Origin: Piliocolobus tephrosceles
Lineage: Eukaryota > Chordata > Mammalia > Primates > Cercopithecidae
Direction: 5' to 3'
Assembly (NCBI RefSeq): GCF_002776525.5
Contig: NC_045434.1
Location: forward strand, 111,401,393-111,465,392
Length of the DNA stretch: 64,000 nucleotides
The translations under genes and the position numbers were made by a program. This document shows positions 12,560 through 25,189 of the stretch, in pieces (the first letter of the stretch is position 1; each line of letters starts with the position of its first letter). The notes below the pieces were generated by a model, which ran no database searches, had not been told where the DNA came from, and worked only from the letters and a program-made list of their open reading frames with translations.

Positions 12560-15500
12560 ATGTCAAGGCCCAGCAGCAGAGCCATTTACTGTAAGCTCCT
12601 GGCAGGCCCCTCTCCCCTGCCCTCCCACTGAGCTCCCTGAACGTCCCATCCTCCACTCCCTCTTCCTCACAACAAGTGCCCCCAGCAGTTGCCTGAGTCT
12701 CACCTCGCTCTTCTGCCTGCTTCCCACCACTTGCTCCGTGCCCCTGTAGTGCAGCGGAAGGAGTACTCCCAGAACCTCACCTCAGAGCCCACCCTCCTGC
12801 AGCACAGGGTGGAGGTGAGTACTTCTGCAGCCCTGGGCAGTGTCCAACTAAACCCAAGTGTTCCTGTGTGCCCATTGCCCTGCCAGAACATGGACACCTC
12901 ACACAAGTCCCTGCCCTGGAAGCCAACAGCCTGTCCCAACCATGTCCCATGGATTCAGATCTAGCAAGCCTGCCAGAGCATCTGCTCAGTGTCGGGGAGT
13001 AGGAGGGGTGGTCGGAGTGGGCAAAGCAGGCCTGGCTGCAGGTTAAGCGGATGAGTGTCCTGTCCCCAGACAGGAAGAACTAGCAGCGGGATGGGATAGG
13101 AAGCACTCGCAACCACCCACCCACCTACCCTCACCTGTCTCCCAAACCTCTGCTGCCCGAGTCCCCAGGGCACTGCTCCATTGCCCAAGACCTTGCATGG
13201 CTGGAGGCGGCAGTGTGTGGGGTCTTTGGGCCCTGTGGAGGATTGAAATGGCCACTGTTGGAGAGGGGAGCCACCTGGGCCCAAGCCTCCAGGGTGAGTG
13301 TGAGCGGCTCCAAGGCTGCTCCAAGGCTAGAAAGGAGTCTCTGGCTCTGCCAGGGAGGATGACGCAGGCACTGCAAGATTTAGGTGCCTGAAGGGCTGTT
13401 GACACCAAGGTGAAGGCGAAGCACAGGCTATAAGGGTGTGGTGGGGAGAGCAGGCACAGGGTCAGGCTGGAGCTCTGGGGCAGAAGAGCTCCATTGTTAG
13501 GACTCCAGTGGAGAACAAGCAGGGAGGGAGCTGGGGAGATGGTCTGGAGGTCCCACAGGGCAGCAGAGGCAGGGCTCCCACAGCCAGCTGAGGAGAGGCC
13601 AGGAGGACTCAGTTTCTCTGTAGGGTGAAGCCTGAGAACAGGCTTATTTTAGGCCCAGCAGGCAGAGCAACAGGAGACATGTTCAGGAGGATGGAGTCTG
13701 CTCATGATGCCAGGGTCCCCTGAACATGCTGGTAGTGTGAACACAGGGAGAGGAGCTGGGCCCTGGGCAGGGGTTGGGGGTTAAGGGGCAGGAGGCAGGC
13801 TGCATTTCCCCCCCACAAGAAGCCTGGGTGGAAGGGGCCTTGTGAAGGCAGTGTTTGGCTGGCAGAAGGGAGGGGGCTCCTAAAGGAAATTGGATAACAG
13901 CAAAAAACTCCTGAATGGTCAGCCTAGCAGTAGGCAAGGACTTGAGTGGTGACTGAGATCACGATGGATATCTCCAGGCATGAACCAGGGAGAAAGAGAC
14001 AGGAGTTCTGGGTGAGTGAGGAGGAAGACTGGGCTGAGACTGAGTTCCCAAAGGGAACAAAGGAAGCCAGGGACAGAATCTGAGGGTCCTGTATCCCCTC
14101 CAGAGGAGCTATTTGTTGGGTGGCTGGATCGCACATCCACCACCACCCAGCTGCCTCACCTGGCATGGAATAGTAAAGGCCATGCCTGTCCTTCCTCTAG
14201 AGTCCTCAAACCCCTCCTGCAGCCCCTCAGACTCAGACTTGGAGCCCCCATCCCTGGCCCCAGTGCTTCGACACTGGCCCTCACATTGGCCCTGGAAAGT
14301 TGCTTTATCTGAAGCCTAGAACCTCCCACCTCAAGGGGGCCAAGGACACGTCTTCTTCCTCTTCTGCTTTTCTCTACCCAGCACGCCTGTGGTCCCCCTC
14401 TCTGAGCTTTCTCCCAGTCCTGCCCCTCTCCCTGCAGCACTTGATGACATGCAAGCTGGGGAGTCAGAGAGTCCAGGAGCCCAAGGATGCCTTGCAGAAG
14501 CTGTTCGAGATGGATGCGCAGGGCCGGGTGTGGAGCCAAGACTTGATCCTGCAGGCCAGGGACGGCTGGCTGCAGCTGCTGGACATTGAGACCAAGGTCA
14601 GCCCTCCCAGCAAACCCAGCCATAGCCAGCGTGGGCTGTGGGGAAGCAAGCACTAGCTCTTGAACTCCACCCTCCATGACCCAAAGGGCAACCACTCTCC
14701 CCAAATACAACACACACCCAGGCCTAGGAAGAGACAGGGGACAGAGGCACAAGAGTCAAGTAGATGACACCCCAGCCCCAAGTCACCAAAGGGCTAGGAC
14801 GAGCTGGTCAGGAGCTCCCAGAAGCCACACCTGGCTCTTGGTGGCCTCACAATTGACCTCTCCACCTGGCCCAGGAGGAGCTGGACTCTTACCGCCTGAA
14901 CAGCATCCAGGCCATGAATGTGGCGCTCAACACATGTTCCTACAACTCCATCCTGTCCATCACCGTGCAGGAGCCAGGCCTGCCAGACACCAGCACTCTG
15001 CTCTTCCAGTGCCAGGAAGTGGGGGTGAGTGGTCAGGGGTGATTGTTCAGGGGTGGGGTTCATTGACTATCACCCTACCATACACACACACACGCACACA
15101 CACACACTTAGCCTGCCTGACTGCTGCTTCCCAGGCAGAGCGACTGAGGACCAGCTTGCAGAAGGCTCTGGAGGAAGAGCTGGAGCAAAGGTAGGCAGCC
15201 TCGACCCATCCCACCTATGGGGCCTCCCAGCTCAGCCTCGGGGGCCAGACCCTGACCCCATATCTTGGGGAACCCAGAAGGTTGTGGCCCAACCAACCTG
15301 GGCCTGGACTGAGGAGGAGCCGGGACAGAGGTGGGCATAGGGAAGGGGCTGGGCCCAGGGGGCACTAGAGATTGTCCTCAGAGACTGAGATGGGACCCAA
15401 GAGGGCCCAGAGGGTAGGCAGATGAGGCAGGGTGGAGTCAGGGGTGGGTCCAGAAGGAGACCAGGGAGCAGGGGGTAGGACTCCTGGAGAGAGGTGATGG

Positions 15501-18500
15501 CGCCCCTGGGTCCTGGAGCAGAAGTGTAGGGAGGGCGTCTCTCCCAAGAACCTTGTCAAAGATGTGACCCCTACCATGTCCTCAGCAGACCCCAACTTGG
15601 AGGCCTTCACCCAGGCCAGGACAGATGGAGGGGGCCTCCTATGGAAAGGCCACTCCCTATGGAGCAGGCACTCTATCTGGAGCGGGGGCTCCCTCCAGAA
15701 CAGCCCCACCAGAGGACCCTAGAGCATAGTAAGTTTGAGGCATGGGGGCAGGTGGAGGAGAAAGTTTTGATAAAAAGTCAAAGATCTAAGATCTAGATCC
15801 ATGATCCCCTTACATTGCAGGCCTCCCGCCATCCCCAAGGCCTCTGCCACACCACCCCAGTGCCCGAGAACCAAGTGTCTTTACTCTGCCTCCTCCAAGG
15901 CGGCCCTCTTCCCCTGAGGACCCAGAGAGGGATGAGGTAACTGCAGGTGGTCTCGAGTTTGCTGAGCCTTTCTGGGCCTGGGAAAAGGAAGGACACCAAC
16001 CCTCCCTCTTTTTCTAGGAGGCCAGGGTCCCAGGATGACCAGGGCCTGGGCCAGGAGGCCAGAGAAGCTTGTTTATACTCCACGCCGGGCCTGAGGCTGG
16101 GGCTTGTGGTGGGGAGGGGTGCGGGAGGCATGCTGGGAGTTCTAGAGCAGGCCCAACTGCCCATTCAAGGCCATGCGTTGTTTGGGGCCCAGGAAGTGCT
16201 GAACCATGTCCTAAGGGACATTGAGCTGTTCATGGGAAAGCTGGAGAAGGTCCAGGCAAAAACCAGCAGGAAGAAGAAGAAATTTGGGAAAAAAAGCAAG
16301 GACCAGGGAGGTGAGTACTGAGGGCCAGGGGAGAGGAAGAAGGGTGTCTTGGGGTGATCTGTGGCCCACTGCCTTGCCGCTTCTCCCAGGTCTCACCCAG
16401 GCACAGTACATTGACTGCTTCCAGAAAATCAAGTACAGCTTCAACCTCCTGGTAGGTGGCTCCCCACAAGTTCACCAGGCTTCTCCTCTTCCCCTTCCTC
16501 CCCACTAATCCTCTGCTCTCTGGACTCAACCATCCCAAGCTTTTTTCTTCTCCATCTACTTCCCCTAGAACCTCCCCTCCTCTCTTGGGACTTGTGGGAA
16601 GTGCCAGCCTTCTAGCCAAGGCATAAAACAATTATGGTGCAATGGTGAAGATGGGGTGGGGTGAAGGGTGGTGACAGGCATTGCCCTGTGTCCCCAGGGA
16701 AGGCTAGCCACCTGGCTGCAGGAGACAAGTGCCCCTGAGCTCGTGCACATCCTCTTCAAATCCCTAAACTCCGTGAGTCAAGGGAGGACAGGGTGGTGAA
16801 GAGGGACAGGCTGAAGTCAAGAAGGAGTAGAGGGAGGAAAGGAGGCTGGTGGAGGGGGATGGGGGAGCAGGGGCCAGGGTGGAACTAGATGGGCTGGGGT
16901 GAGAGCCAAGGACACCAAGGCTCCAAGGGAGATAGGAAGGAGCAGCAGGCCCAAGGCAGATGGGGACACTTGCAGGAGTTAACATCCTACCATTGCAAAA
17001 GTGGGAAGCCAGGGACTCTGGGCGTTTCCCACCCTCACTGGGCCCTGTGGGAGCCTAGGCTTCCTGACATTTTCCATCTCTCCCCTAGATCCTGGCCAAG
17101 TGCCCTGAGGCTGGCCTAGCAGCCCAAGTGATCTCACCCCTCCTCACCCCTAAAGCCATCAACCTGCTACAGTCCTGTCTAAGCCCACCTGAGAGTAAAC
17201 TTTGGATGGGGTTGGGCCTGGCCTGGACCACTAGCCGGTGAGTGAAGACAAGGCCTGAACTGAATTGGGGGTCAGGGGCATGGAAGCATCAGGCAGGACA
17301 TCAGAGGTGGCCAGGATCTATGTTGCCACAAACCAGAAACGTTTCAGAGCTACTCGGGGGACTCTACACAGCGCTCCCAACTTCTTATTTGGCTAAGTGC
17401 AAACAGTTTATTAACATAAGAAAAGTGCACATTTGCCATCACCCACTACTGAAACATGTTATCTCAGAAAAAAGAACAGTTTTTCCCAAGAAAAGGGAGA
17501 TGGCAACCTTCTACTAAAATATTTTCTCATTTTTGTCAAGGACAAAGTGAAAACTTTGTCTCAATCCAGCCCCAAATTTAAGAATTACTGACGTAAGAGA
17601 TGCTGCAAATGTAATATCAGTAAGACTTGGCAACCAATGAGCCAGGGGTTAAGAAAGAAAGAGATACTCCCTGCAGGGGTAACTGTGAGATGGGCAGCTG
17701 GACAAAAAAGGCAAAGGAGGCCAATGTGGTGGCTCATGCCTGTAATCCCAGCACTCTGGGAGGCTGAGGTGGGCGGATCACCTGAGGTCAGGAGTTCGAG
17801 ACCATCCTGGCCAACATGGTGAAACCCCGTCTCTACCAAATATACAAAATTAGCTGGGTGTAGTGGTGCATGCCTTGGAGGAGCTACTTGGGAGGCTGAG
17901 GCAGGGGAATCACTTGAACCCAGGAGGCGGAGGTTGCAGTGAGCTGAGATCGCCCCGCTGCACTCCAGCCTAGGCAACAGGAGGAAAACTCCATCTCAAA
18001 AAACAAAACAAACCAAAAAGCCAAACGGATGAGAGCCAGGGGAGTGGGAGGAACCAGCTTGGGCACGCTGATCTGAGGCATTCTTGGAATATTCCGCAGA
18101 GGCCTGGTGGCTGGGCAGCTGAGAGGGGATGCACGGAAGTGATGGCTGGAGGCACAGCTACTGGGGAGCACTCCAGAGGGAGCCCCTGAACGTACCTTGA
18201 CAAGCATAGTTTGCTCTACTCCATGAAAGGAGAGGCAAGGGCCTTGGCAAACTTCTACATGGCGAATGCAAAAAGGGTTAAGAAGGCAGAAGAGTTAAGG
18301 AGAACCTGAAGAGCAGAGGGATGGAAACCAAGAGAAAAGGCTTTAGAAAAGCAGAAAAGCCAACAGGGAAATGAATCTCTCCTTGGAGTTATTTGCCTAA
18401 TAACCACTTTTATTTTGTTTGAGACAAGATCTCGCTCTGCCACTCAGGCTGGAGTGCAGTGGTGTGATGGTCTCATCTCACTGCAGCCTCCACCTCCTGG

Positions 18501-21500
18501 CTCCAGCAATCCTCCTACCTCACCTTCTTGAATAGCTGGGACCACGGTGTGCCACCTGTGTGCCACCACCACGTCTGGCTATTTTTTGTGTTTTTTTGTA
18601 GAGATGGGGTTTCACCATGTTGCCCAGGCTGGTCTTGAACTCCTGAGCTCAAGGGACCCGCTCACCTCGGCTTCCCAAAGCGCTGAGATTACAGGCATGA
18701 GCCACCGTACCCCACCACGACCGTTCTTTTCAATTCAGCCCCATTTACAAAATTTTGTGTCCAGTTTGTCTGAAGACATGAATTATAGTTCAAAACTATC
18801 TATTTTTTATTATGGTATAATATACATAGCATGAAATTAACCATTTTTATCATTTTAACCATTTTAAGTGTATAATTCAGTGGCATTACGTTCATTAACA
18901 ATGTGTGCCACCAACACCATTATCTACAGTACTTTAAGAACTTTTTCATCATCCCAAACAGAAATTCTGTACCCATTAAACAATAATTCCCCATTACCCA
19001 CTCCTCAGCCCTTGGAAACCTCTATTCTACTTTCTGTCTCTATGAGAAATATGTTGCCTGTTCTAGAAACCTCATATAAGTGAAATCATACAATATTCGT
19101 CCTGCTGTATGTAGCTTGTTTCACTTAAAATAATGTCTTCACAATTCATCCATGTTGTAGTATCTATCAGAACTGCCTTCCTCTTTATAGCTGAATAATA
19201 CCCCGTTGTTATGACAATGACACATTTTGTTCATTCATCTGTTGATGGACACGTGGGTTGTTTCTACCCATAACAATCTATTTTTATGCACTCTCTGTGC
19301 AGTCACTAAAATGAAATTACTTATCAGTTCTGGACCTCCCATCTCACACCAGTGTTCCCTTGTCCAAAACCCTGGGACTAAGAGTACCTGAATAAGCCAG
19401 TCTCACAGCTCTTGGGGCTGTGCTGGGCTCCCACTGTCTGTGGGAATAGCTCTGGTATCTGTCTAGCACTAGCAGGAGAGGAAAACAGAGGTTCTACAAT
19501 AGACTCAAACAAGAGGGCCTCAAATTCTTTCATTCAGCCACTTGAATATTGAATAATCATGTCAAACACATCATTTTGTATTTCAAAACCCAGCCTTACT
19601 TCTACAATTTCAGTCGTTAGAAAAACAGATTAGCACACATTATTTTTCAAATACCCACAAAGATGCAAAATGACTTCAGTATTCATAAAATTATGTACAA
19701 TTGATGAATACTTCTAAATGTAATATTAAGTCAGATGTGCCCTTAGATGTTTTCTAATTTCTTAACATAACCAGAAATAAATGAAAGACAGAAACATAGA
19801 AAATAGAATACCTAGAGAAATGTAAAAACCCTCAAAAGAGTTGAATTTCAGGCAAATTATATTTAGATAACTTGATTTTTGGCAAATTGACCCAAAGCTA
19901 TAAGTAACACTAAATGTTGTGGTCATCCAGAAGGACAGAGACCATACAAGGCCATTGGATTTGTCAATTAGGATTTTAAATGGACTGGTTTCAATAAAGT
20001 AATGGCAGAAATAGAAACCACGTTGCAGGAATAATGAAAGCAACAGAGACAAGAATATATAGGCAGAGGATATAGGCATATTCTCAAAAAATTTGGTAAG
20101 AAGAAAGTAATAGGATGACAGCTTATAAGGAGTAGTATTAGGGTCAAGACCCAAGCATGTTTCTAAGGCACAGAGGGAACCAATTAAAAAGATTCAGAAG
20201 CGGGAATCATTCCTTTGTTCCCGTTGAATAAACACTTAATAGCTGCCTCCTGTGTATCAGCCACTGTACTAGGGGTACAGCCCCCAGGGAGATCTATATA
20301 TAGTAAGAAACAAAGAGAAAAGAATCATGAGCAATGGAGTGTGAGAAGAGCAATAACCCAGGGATGTACCAAGTTCAGCAGAATACTTACTTCTGCCCCA
20401 GTGAAGCAAGGAGGAGAAATTCTTCAAGGAAATGAATGGGCATTCCCTGGACAGACAAGAGGAAAATATTCCAAGCAAGGCAAGCCTGAAGGCCACAAAC
20501 AGCATGGTCCTCCTGGGCCCTGTGCAGTGGGAGAGGGGGAGGCTGAGAGGCAAGGACCAGCCCATCCCAGAGTCAACGGGAGCAGCTCAGCTGCAGTCTA
20601 CTCACAAGGTAGAAATTCACAAACAACTTAGCTAGAAAGAAAAGGATCTGCTGCCAGGAAACTAAAAACAGCCCAGAAAAATACTGCACAAGCCCCCTGG
20701 GGTGTTGACCAGCCCAAAAGCTCTTGTAGTTCCACTACTTCAATCCAAACGCCCAATCAGGGCAATGAAGCGTCCATCATGTTCTTTCGGAGGTGGTGTA
20801 TCTTTACCTCACGGGCAGAGGTGAGGCTGGCCCCCAGACACCTGCTCCGTGGGATGTGTCCAGGCTTAGCTGTTTGCTCCTCTGTGGGTGTCCGGGCCTT
20901 TCATCTGTGCGCATGGACCATGTCACCTATTAGCCAAAAGATTCCTGAGGCTAGGCCCTGTCATCCCCTCCCTCTCCACATCCCACAGCCTGGCATCAGA
21001 GTTCACAGAGTGGATGTGAACTCAGCTTTGTTTCTCTCTTCAGGGCCGACTGGACAGGTGATGAGCCGCTGCCCTACCAACCCACATTTTCAGATGACTG
21101 GCAACTTCCAGAGCCCTCCAGCCAAGTAAGGGGAGCTTGGCACAGAGCCCTAGCCACAGCCCTAGTCCCTGGCTAGTTTCTGCCCTCCCCATCCAAACCA
21201 TGGTCACACAACTAGTGTGACCTAACACTGGCAAGCCAGCAAATTCCATGGAAACCCAAAAGTCACCACCAGACTGCAAACAGGAGATATTTGGGGAGAC
21301 TCTCAGGGCTGGGACATAGGCTCAATTTCTGAGGCCCCATCTCCAAGTGGTGGGTGGGTGGGTTCATGTGGGCACCTGTATCTGTATACTGGGGGAGACA
21401 GGAAAAGGGATAGGAGGCAGCTGTGTGTTAGCTGCTTATGCCTGTGGTCAGATACCCCAGCTCCATCCCACTATGCTGGCTGCCTCCTCCTCTGACTCAC

Positions 21501-23863
21501 TCTCTGTTCTGTCCCTTACAGGCACCCTTAGGATACCAGGCCCCTGTTTCCCCTCGGTATGCTTTGGGCTTAGTAGGGACCGTGTGGTCCTGGGGAGGGA
21601 GGGATGGGGCTGTTCCTTTGGATCTCTGGCTCTCTACATCTCAAGAGAGCCAACAGGGTCTCTTTTAGCCAGACAAACATGTACAAGGACATCCCTCTCC
21701 TAGCTTGGGGGAAAAACAGTGTTCTACCCTCCTAGGCTCCCATAGCTTCTTCTCATGATACTACCCACACTTGTTTCTGATCTCCTAAACTCCAGTATAA
21801 AGTGCTTAGGGCAGAGCTCAGATGTAGAAAATTCCACTCCGGGAAATGTCTTCAGAAATCAATGACATTTCAGATGCCTCCTGCCTGCAGAAAGCCCCAC
21901 TCCAAGCCCCACCTAACATTGACCTGCCAGCAAACTCTAAAGAAACCCAAAAGTCACCATCAGACTGCAGGCAGGAGATACCTGGGGGGACTCTCAGGGC
22001 TGGGATATAGGCTCAATTTCTGAGGCCTCATTCTCCAGCCATCCTGACTCTGTTTCTTAGGAAGGGAAGTCACAGGTTAGGGAGCACCTCACACTTTCCT
22101 CAGGAGAAGACACACAACGATGACCCTCAGCCTGGGGACCCCAACTCCAGACCCTCCAGCCCCAAACCTGTCCAGTCAGCCCTGAAAATGCAAGTCTTGT
22201 ATGAGTTTGAAGCTAGGAACCCACGGGAACTGACTGTGGTCCAAGGAGAAGAGCTGGAGGTGAGGCTTGGGCCAGAGGCTAGAAAAGGAGGTGGTGGTTG
22301 GTGGGAGCTACAGGCAGCCAAGGGTGGGTGGTCCAGGGAGGGGGCTGCCAAGGTGGGTGGCCTAGCGAGGGAGAAGGAGGGTAGGAAAGGGCCGGAGGGA
22401 GAAAGCCTTGTGTGGGGAGGGCAGGCTGGCTGGACAGAGGCTCAGGGGACTGAGGTGGTGACTCTTGGCAGGTTCTGGATCATAGCAAGCGGTGGTGGCT
22501 GGTGAAGAACGAAGCGGGACAGAGCGGCTACATTCCCAGCAACATCCTGGAGCCCCTACAGTCGGGGACCTCTGGGACCCAGGACCGGTCACCCTCTCAG
22601 GTACTACCCAGCCTGGACTATCCAGAGCCCTAAGTCCTGAGTTGGAGGTGGGGGTGAGGAAGATTCAGTGGCAAGTGGAGGAGATAGTCTTGGTTTGATT
22701 TAAACCATATTATTGCATGCTTAGTGTGTGCCAACTTTATCATGGGGCCAGAGCAGAGAATAAGACCAGCTCCCTGCCAGACCAGAAAGCCACAGAGTAA
22801 GAGAATTGATTTGATGGGAACCTAGAGAAGGGACCCAGATGTTAGGGGCTGTGGGTGACTGTGAGATGAGATGGACTCTGACCCCTGGTTCCCCCTGATT
22901 CTAGGTTCCAATGCTTCGACTTAGCTCGAGGCCTGAAGAGGTCACAGCCTGGCTGCAGGCAGAGAACTTCTCCATTGTGTGAGTGCCTGGCCCTACCGGA
23001 TGTGGAGGGAGAAACTTTATAAAGGGCTAACCAAGGAAACCCAGAGACCCAGAACATACAACCTGGCCTACATTGTACATGACCCCCATCCAGCACTGTC
23101 TCTGCTGAGTTAGAGGACAGAGCAGAGGTGTGTTCAAGCCTAGATTAGAGATTAAGTGGGGAACCCTGCTGGCAAAGGCAGCAAGGATCAGGGGAGTGGA
23201 CTCGGGAAGAACCCCAGCTGCCAGCTCAGTCGCCCCTCCCCAGCCAGAAGATTCTCTCCCAGAGCACTTCTTTCAAGCCTGGAAGTTCTGAAATAGGCTG
23301 AAGCCAAATGCTGACTGTACTCCTTCACTCCCAGACAGCCTACTCCATGAATTTTTCTGTAACCCCAACCTCCAAGCCCAAAGAGCCCCTTTTCTATCCA
23401 AATGCTCAGGCCTAGATTGCTTCCAGAGCACCACTGATGGCTTTTGCCGTTTTGTTCACAGCACGGTGAGGACACTTGGGTCCCTGACGGGGAGCCAGCT
23501 ACTTCACATGAGACCTGGGGAGCTACAGATGCTATGTCCACAGGAGGCCCCACGAATCCTGTCCCGGCTGGAGGCTGTCAGAAGGATGCTGGGGGTGAGG
23601 ACACCCTGGGGTCCTGACACCCATTGGGACTGTCTGGTGCTCCTGGGTGAGAGAGAGTGCGAAGTTGACAGGCCTGCCAGCCCAGCCCTGGGGCAGAACT
23701 GACTGTGGCGGGTGCTGGGCACAGGATATTCCCCCAGGGGCTTAGCTTCATGCATTCAGGCTTACCTTGAGGCTCCAAGCTTGTTGGTGGCATAAGCTCT
23801 GCAGATCGCTCACCCGCCACCAGCCTCATCTGAATCTTTTTCTTTCCTCAGATAAGCCCTTAG
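12560..23863 (+). CDS. EPS8L3: EPS8L3, EPS8-like protein 3 (594 aa, 18 coding segments, intact)
   Basis: This is an adaptor of the EPS8 family, which links receptor tyrosine kinase signalling to Rac and actin. Published work on the family reports that EPS8L3, unlike L1 and L2, is not recruited to actin-rich ruffles. Coding exons: 12560-12590, 12750-12814, 14438-14596, 14875-15024, 15135-15190, 15589-15728, 15821-15936, 16193-16310, 16390-16451, 16698-16772, 17089-17237, 21044-21125, 21522-21556, 22061-22259, 22472-22600, 22905-22978, 23462-23594, 23852-23863. Every junction is GT-AG and the phases add up to 1785 nt, ending at TAG 23861. The start is MSRPSSRAIY, as in the human protein. Domains: PTB-like fold about residues 30-155; Pro-rich linker 160-235; a basic RKKKKFGKK run near 270; SH3 about 453-509 (ALKMQVLYEFEA to SGYIPSNILEPL); SAM/effector-like C-terminus 523-594. 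The order and length match the human protein (593-594 aa as I remember it). I see no inactivating lesion. Confidence 0.96.
15083..15112. repeat. CA microsatellite in EPS8L3 intron
   Basis: A (CA)n tract with one CACG interruption lies 22 bp upstream of the next acceptor (exon at 15135), so it sits where the polypyrimidine tract and branch point would be. Confidence 0.8.
15580..15588 (+). promoter_or_regulatory. EPS8L3: Tandem NAGNAG splice acceptor of EPS8L3 coding exon 6
   Basis: The acceptor reads ...CTCAGCAG|ACCCC. Use of the second AG gives the arginine found in the human protein at this junction. Use of the first AG adds CAG and inserts one serine without changing frame. NAGNAG acceptors commonly give both products. 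Confidence 0.7.
17719..18019 (+). mobile_element. Alu, + strand, in EPS8L3 intron
   Basis: A full-length Alu starting GGCCAATGTGGTGGCTCATGCC and ending in an A/C-rich tail. It is the first Alu of the window and lies in the 3.8-kb intron between 17237 and 21044. Confidence 0.95.
18421..18715 (-). mobile_element. Alu, - strand, in EPS8L3 intron
   Basis: An antisense Alu from GAGACAAGATCTCGCTCTG to GAGCCACCGTACCCCACC. It is inverted relative to the Alu at 17719, with about 400 bp between them. Confidence 0.95.
18780..19310. mobile_element. L1 3'-end fragment (old L1M type)
   Basis: Text such as 'accattttaagtgtataattcagtggcatta', 'cccaaacagaaattctgtacccattaaacaataa' and 'tgaataataccccgttgt' is characteristic of old mammalian L1 3' sequence. 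Subfamily and orientation are not assigned with confidence. Confidence 0.7.
21221..21344. repeat. Direct repeat copy 1, EPS8L3 intron before coding exon 13
   Basis: It shares long blocks with 21912-22036, including 'gaaacccaaaagtcacca', 'cagactgca', 'gactctcagggctggga' and 'taggctcaatttctgaggcc'. The two copies sit on either side of the small exon 21522-21556. I do not recognise the unit as a transposon family. Confidence 0.85.
21912..22036. repeat. Direct repeat copy 2, EPS8L3 intron after coding exon 13
   Basis: This is the second copy of the 125-bp unit at 21221-21344. It ends 24 bp before the coding exon that starts at 22061, so it overlaps the likely branch-point region of that acceptor. 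Confidence 0.85.
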
Positions 23864-24396
23864 GCACCAGCTTAGATACCTCCAAGACCAGGCCCTGCTG
23901 ATGCAAGATGGCAGATCTGATACCCATTAGAGCCCCGAGAATTCCTCTTCTGGATCCCAGTTTGCAGCAAACCCCACACCGCAGCTCATACAGCAAAAAC
24001 AATGGACAGGCCCAGAGGCTGAAGTAAACAGTGCCCCTTCTGGCTGTGTTGGAGCCTCCCCAGTAACCACCTATTTATTTTATCTCTTTCCCAAATCTGG
24101 AGCATTTATGCCTAGGCTTGTCAAGAATCTGTTCAGTCCCTCTCCTTCTCAACAAAAGCATCTTCAAGCTTGTCATGTGCCTCCCTCGCGGCTTCTTCTG
24201 GGCCTGAGGGAAACCAAAGGCAGGGAGGCAGGAAGGGCTGGGACACTTGGCATGAAAACGGCAGCAAGCCTACATCCATCACTGAGCCAGATTGTTTGAA
24301 TGTGAGTGGACATTCACACAGCAACCTGGAGCTGGGAATCAGAATTTAAGAATCATGGTCCAAGCTCTCCTGACTCTCTTTCCAAACAAACTCCAA

Positions 24397-24402
24397 AATA
24401 AA
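24397..24402 (+). terminator. EPS8L3: EPS8L3 poly(A) signal AATAAA
   Basis: AATAAA lies 534 bp after the EPS8L3 stop codon and is the first canonical hexamer downstream of it. The intervening sequence (23864-24396) has no splice structure and fits a 3'-UTR of ordinary length. The cleavage site itself cannot be read from the sequence. Confidence 0.6.
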
Positions 24403-25189
24403 GCTACGCTCACCATCTTTTTCGCACACACATCTCTCAGTAGATGCCAAGGCACCCAGCACAGCTGCAGGCACACCACTTCACAGTAGCAAAGAGCACA
24501 AGGACCGACAGCTGTGGGCTTTGGTCAGTTGCACCAGCTGGCTGGGTGAACTCCAGCAAGTCATTCCACTCTTGGGGACCCTGTTTTCTCAACGGTTAAG
24601 CAGAGTCTGGACTGTCCATAGCTTTGTATATTTTTTAGTAAAAGTAGCTTTCTTTAACCTCAAAGGAGTCCCCTCTCTACATACCAGTAGCTATACTTGT
24701 ATTGATTTAGTCAACAGATAAGGCCCAATGTACTTATGGATTTGAGGGTTCTTAAGATGTTCCCTTAAATCTCTCTTAGCTGAATTTGTCCATGACCCTA
24801 ACATTGTCTGGGCCCCAGACTGCTCTATTTTTAGACTGCCTATGTCATTCCCTGAAGTTCCTGGCCTCAGAAAATCATCTCTCATAGCTGTTAACAGAAT
24901 AGGAAAGCAACAATTTTCCCTCACAAAAGAGAGAAAAGGTGAGACCCTTTGGGTGTGACTTGTCAAGGGCAAAAGTTACCCAGAAAAGTTAATTTCTTGG
25001 GATGAGGGAGGAGGTATTAACCCATCACCCTCCATTGCCTCCGAGAGCTAAAGGAGCCTAGAAGCAGGGAAACTGTTCATGACCAGAAAAAAGTGTTCTC
25101 ACCTGGTGTTCCCCAGACTTCCCAAGAAGACTGCCATGTAGCGAGAGTCTGTTCAGATGGCCAAGTGCAGGGAAACTAGCACCAACTGT

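Noticed and set aside
15083..15112. CA tract as a CRISPR-like or regulatory array
   Set aside because: A simple microsatellite; CRISPR arrays do not occur in this kind of genome.
17585..17977. 130-codon minus-strand frame with 'MPRLECSGAISAHCNLRLLGSSDSPASASQ'-like start
   Set aside because: This is antisense Alu translation; the same type of peptide recurs at every Alu in the window.
19762..20154. 130-codon hydrophobic minus-strand frame in EPS8L3 intron
   Set aside because: AT-rich intronic sequence yields Phe/Leu/Ser-rich frames by chance; no start context or domain.
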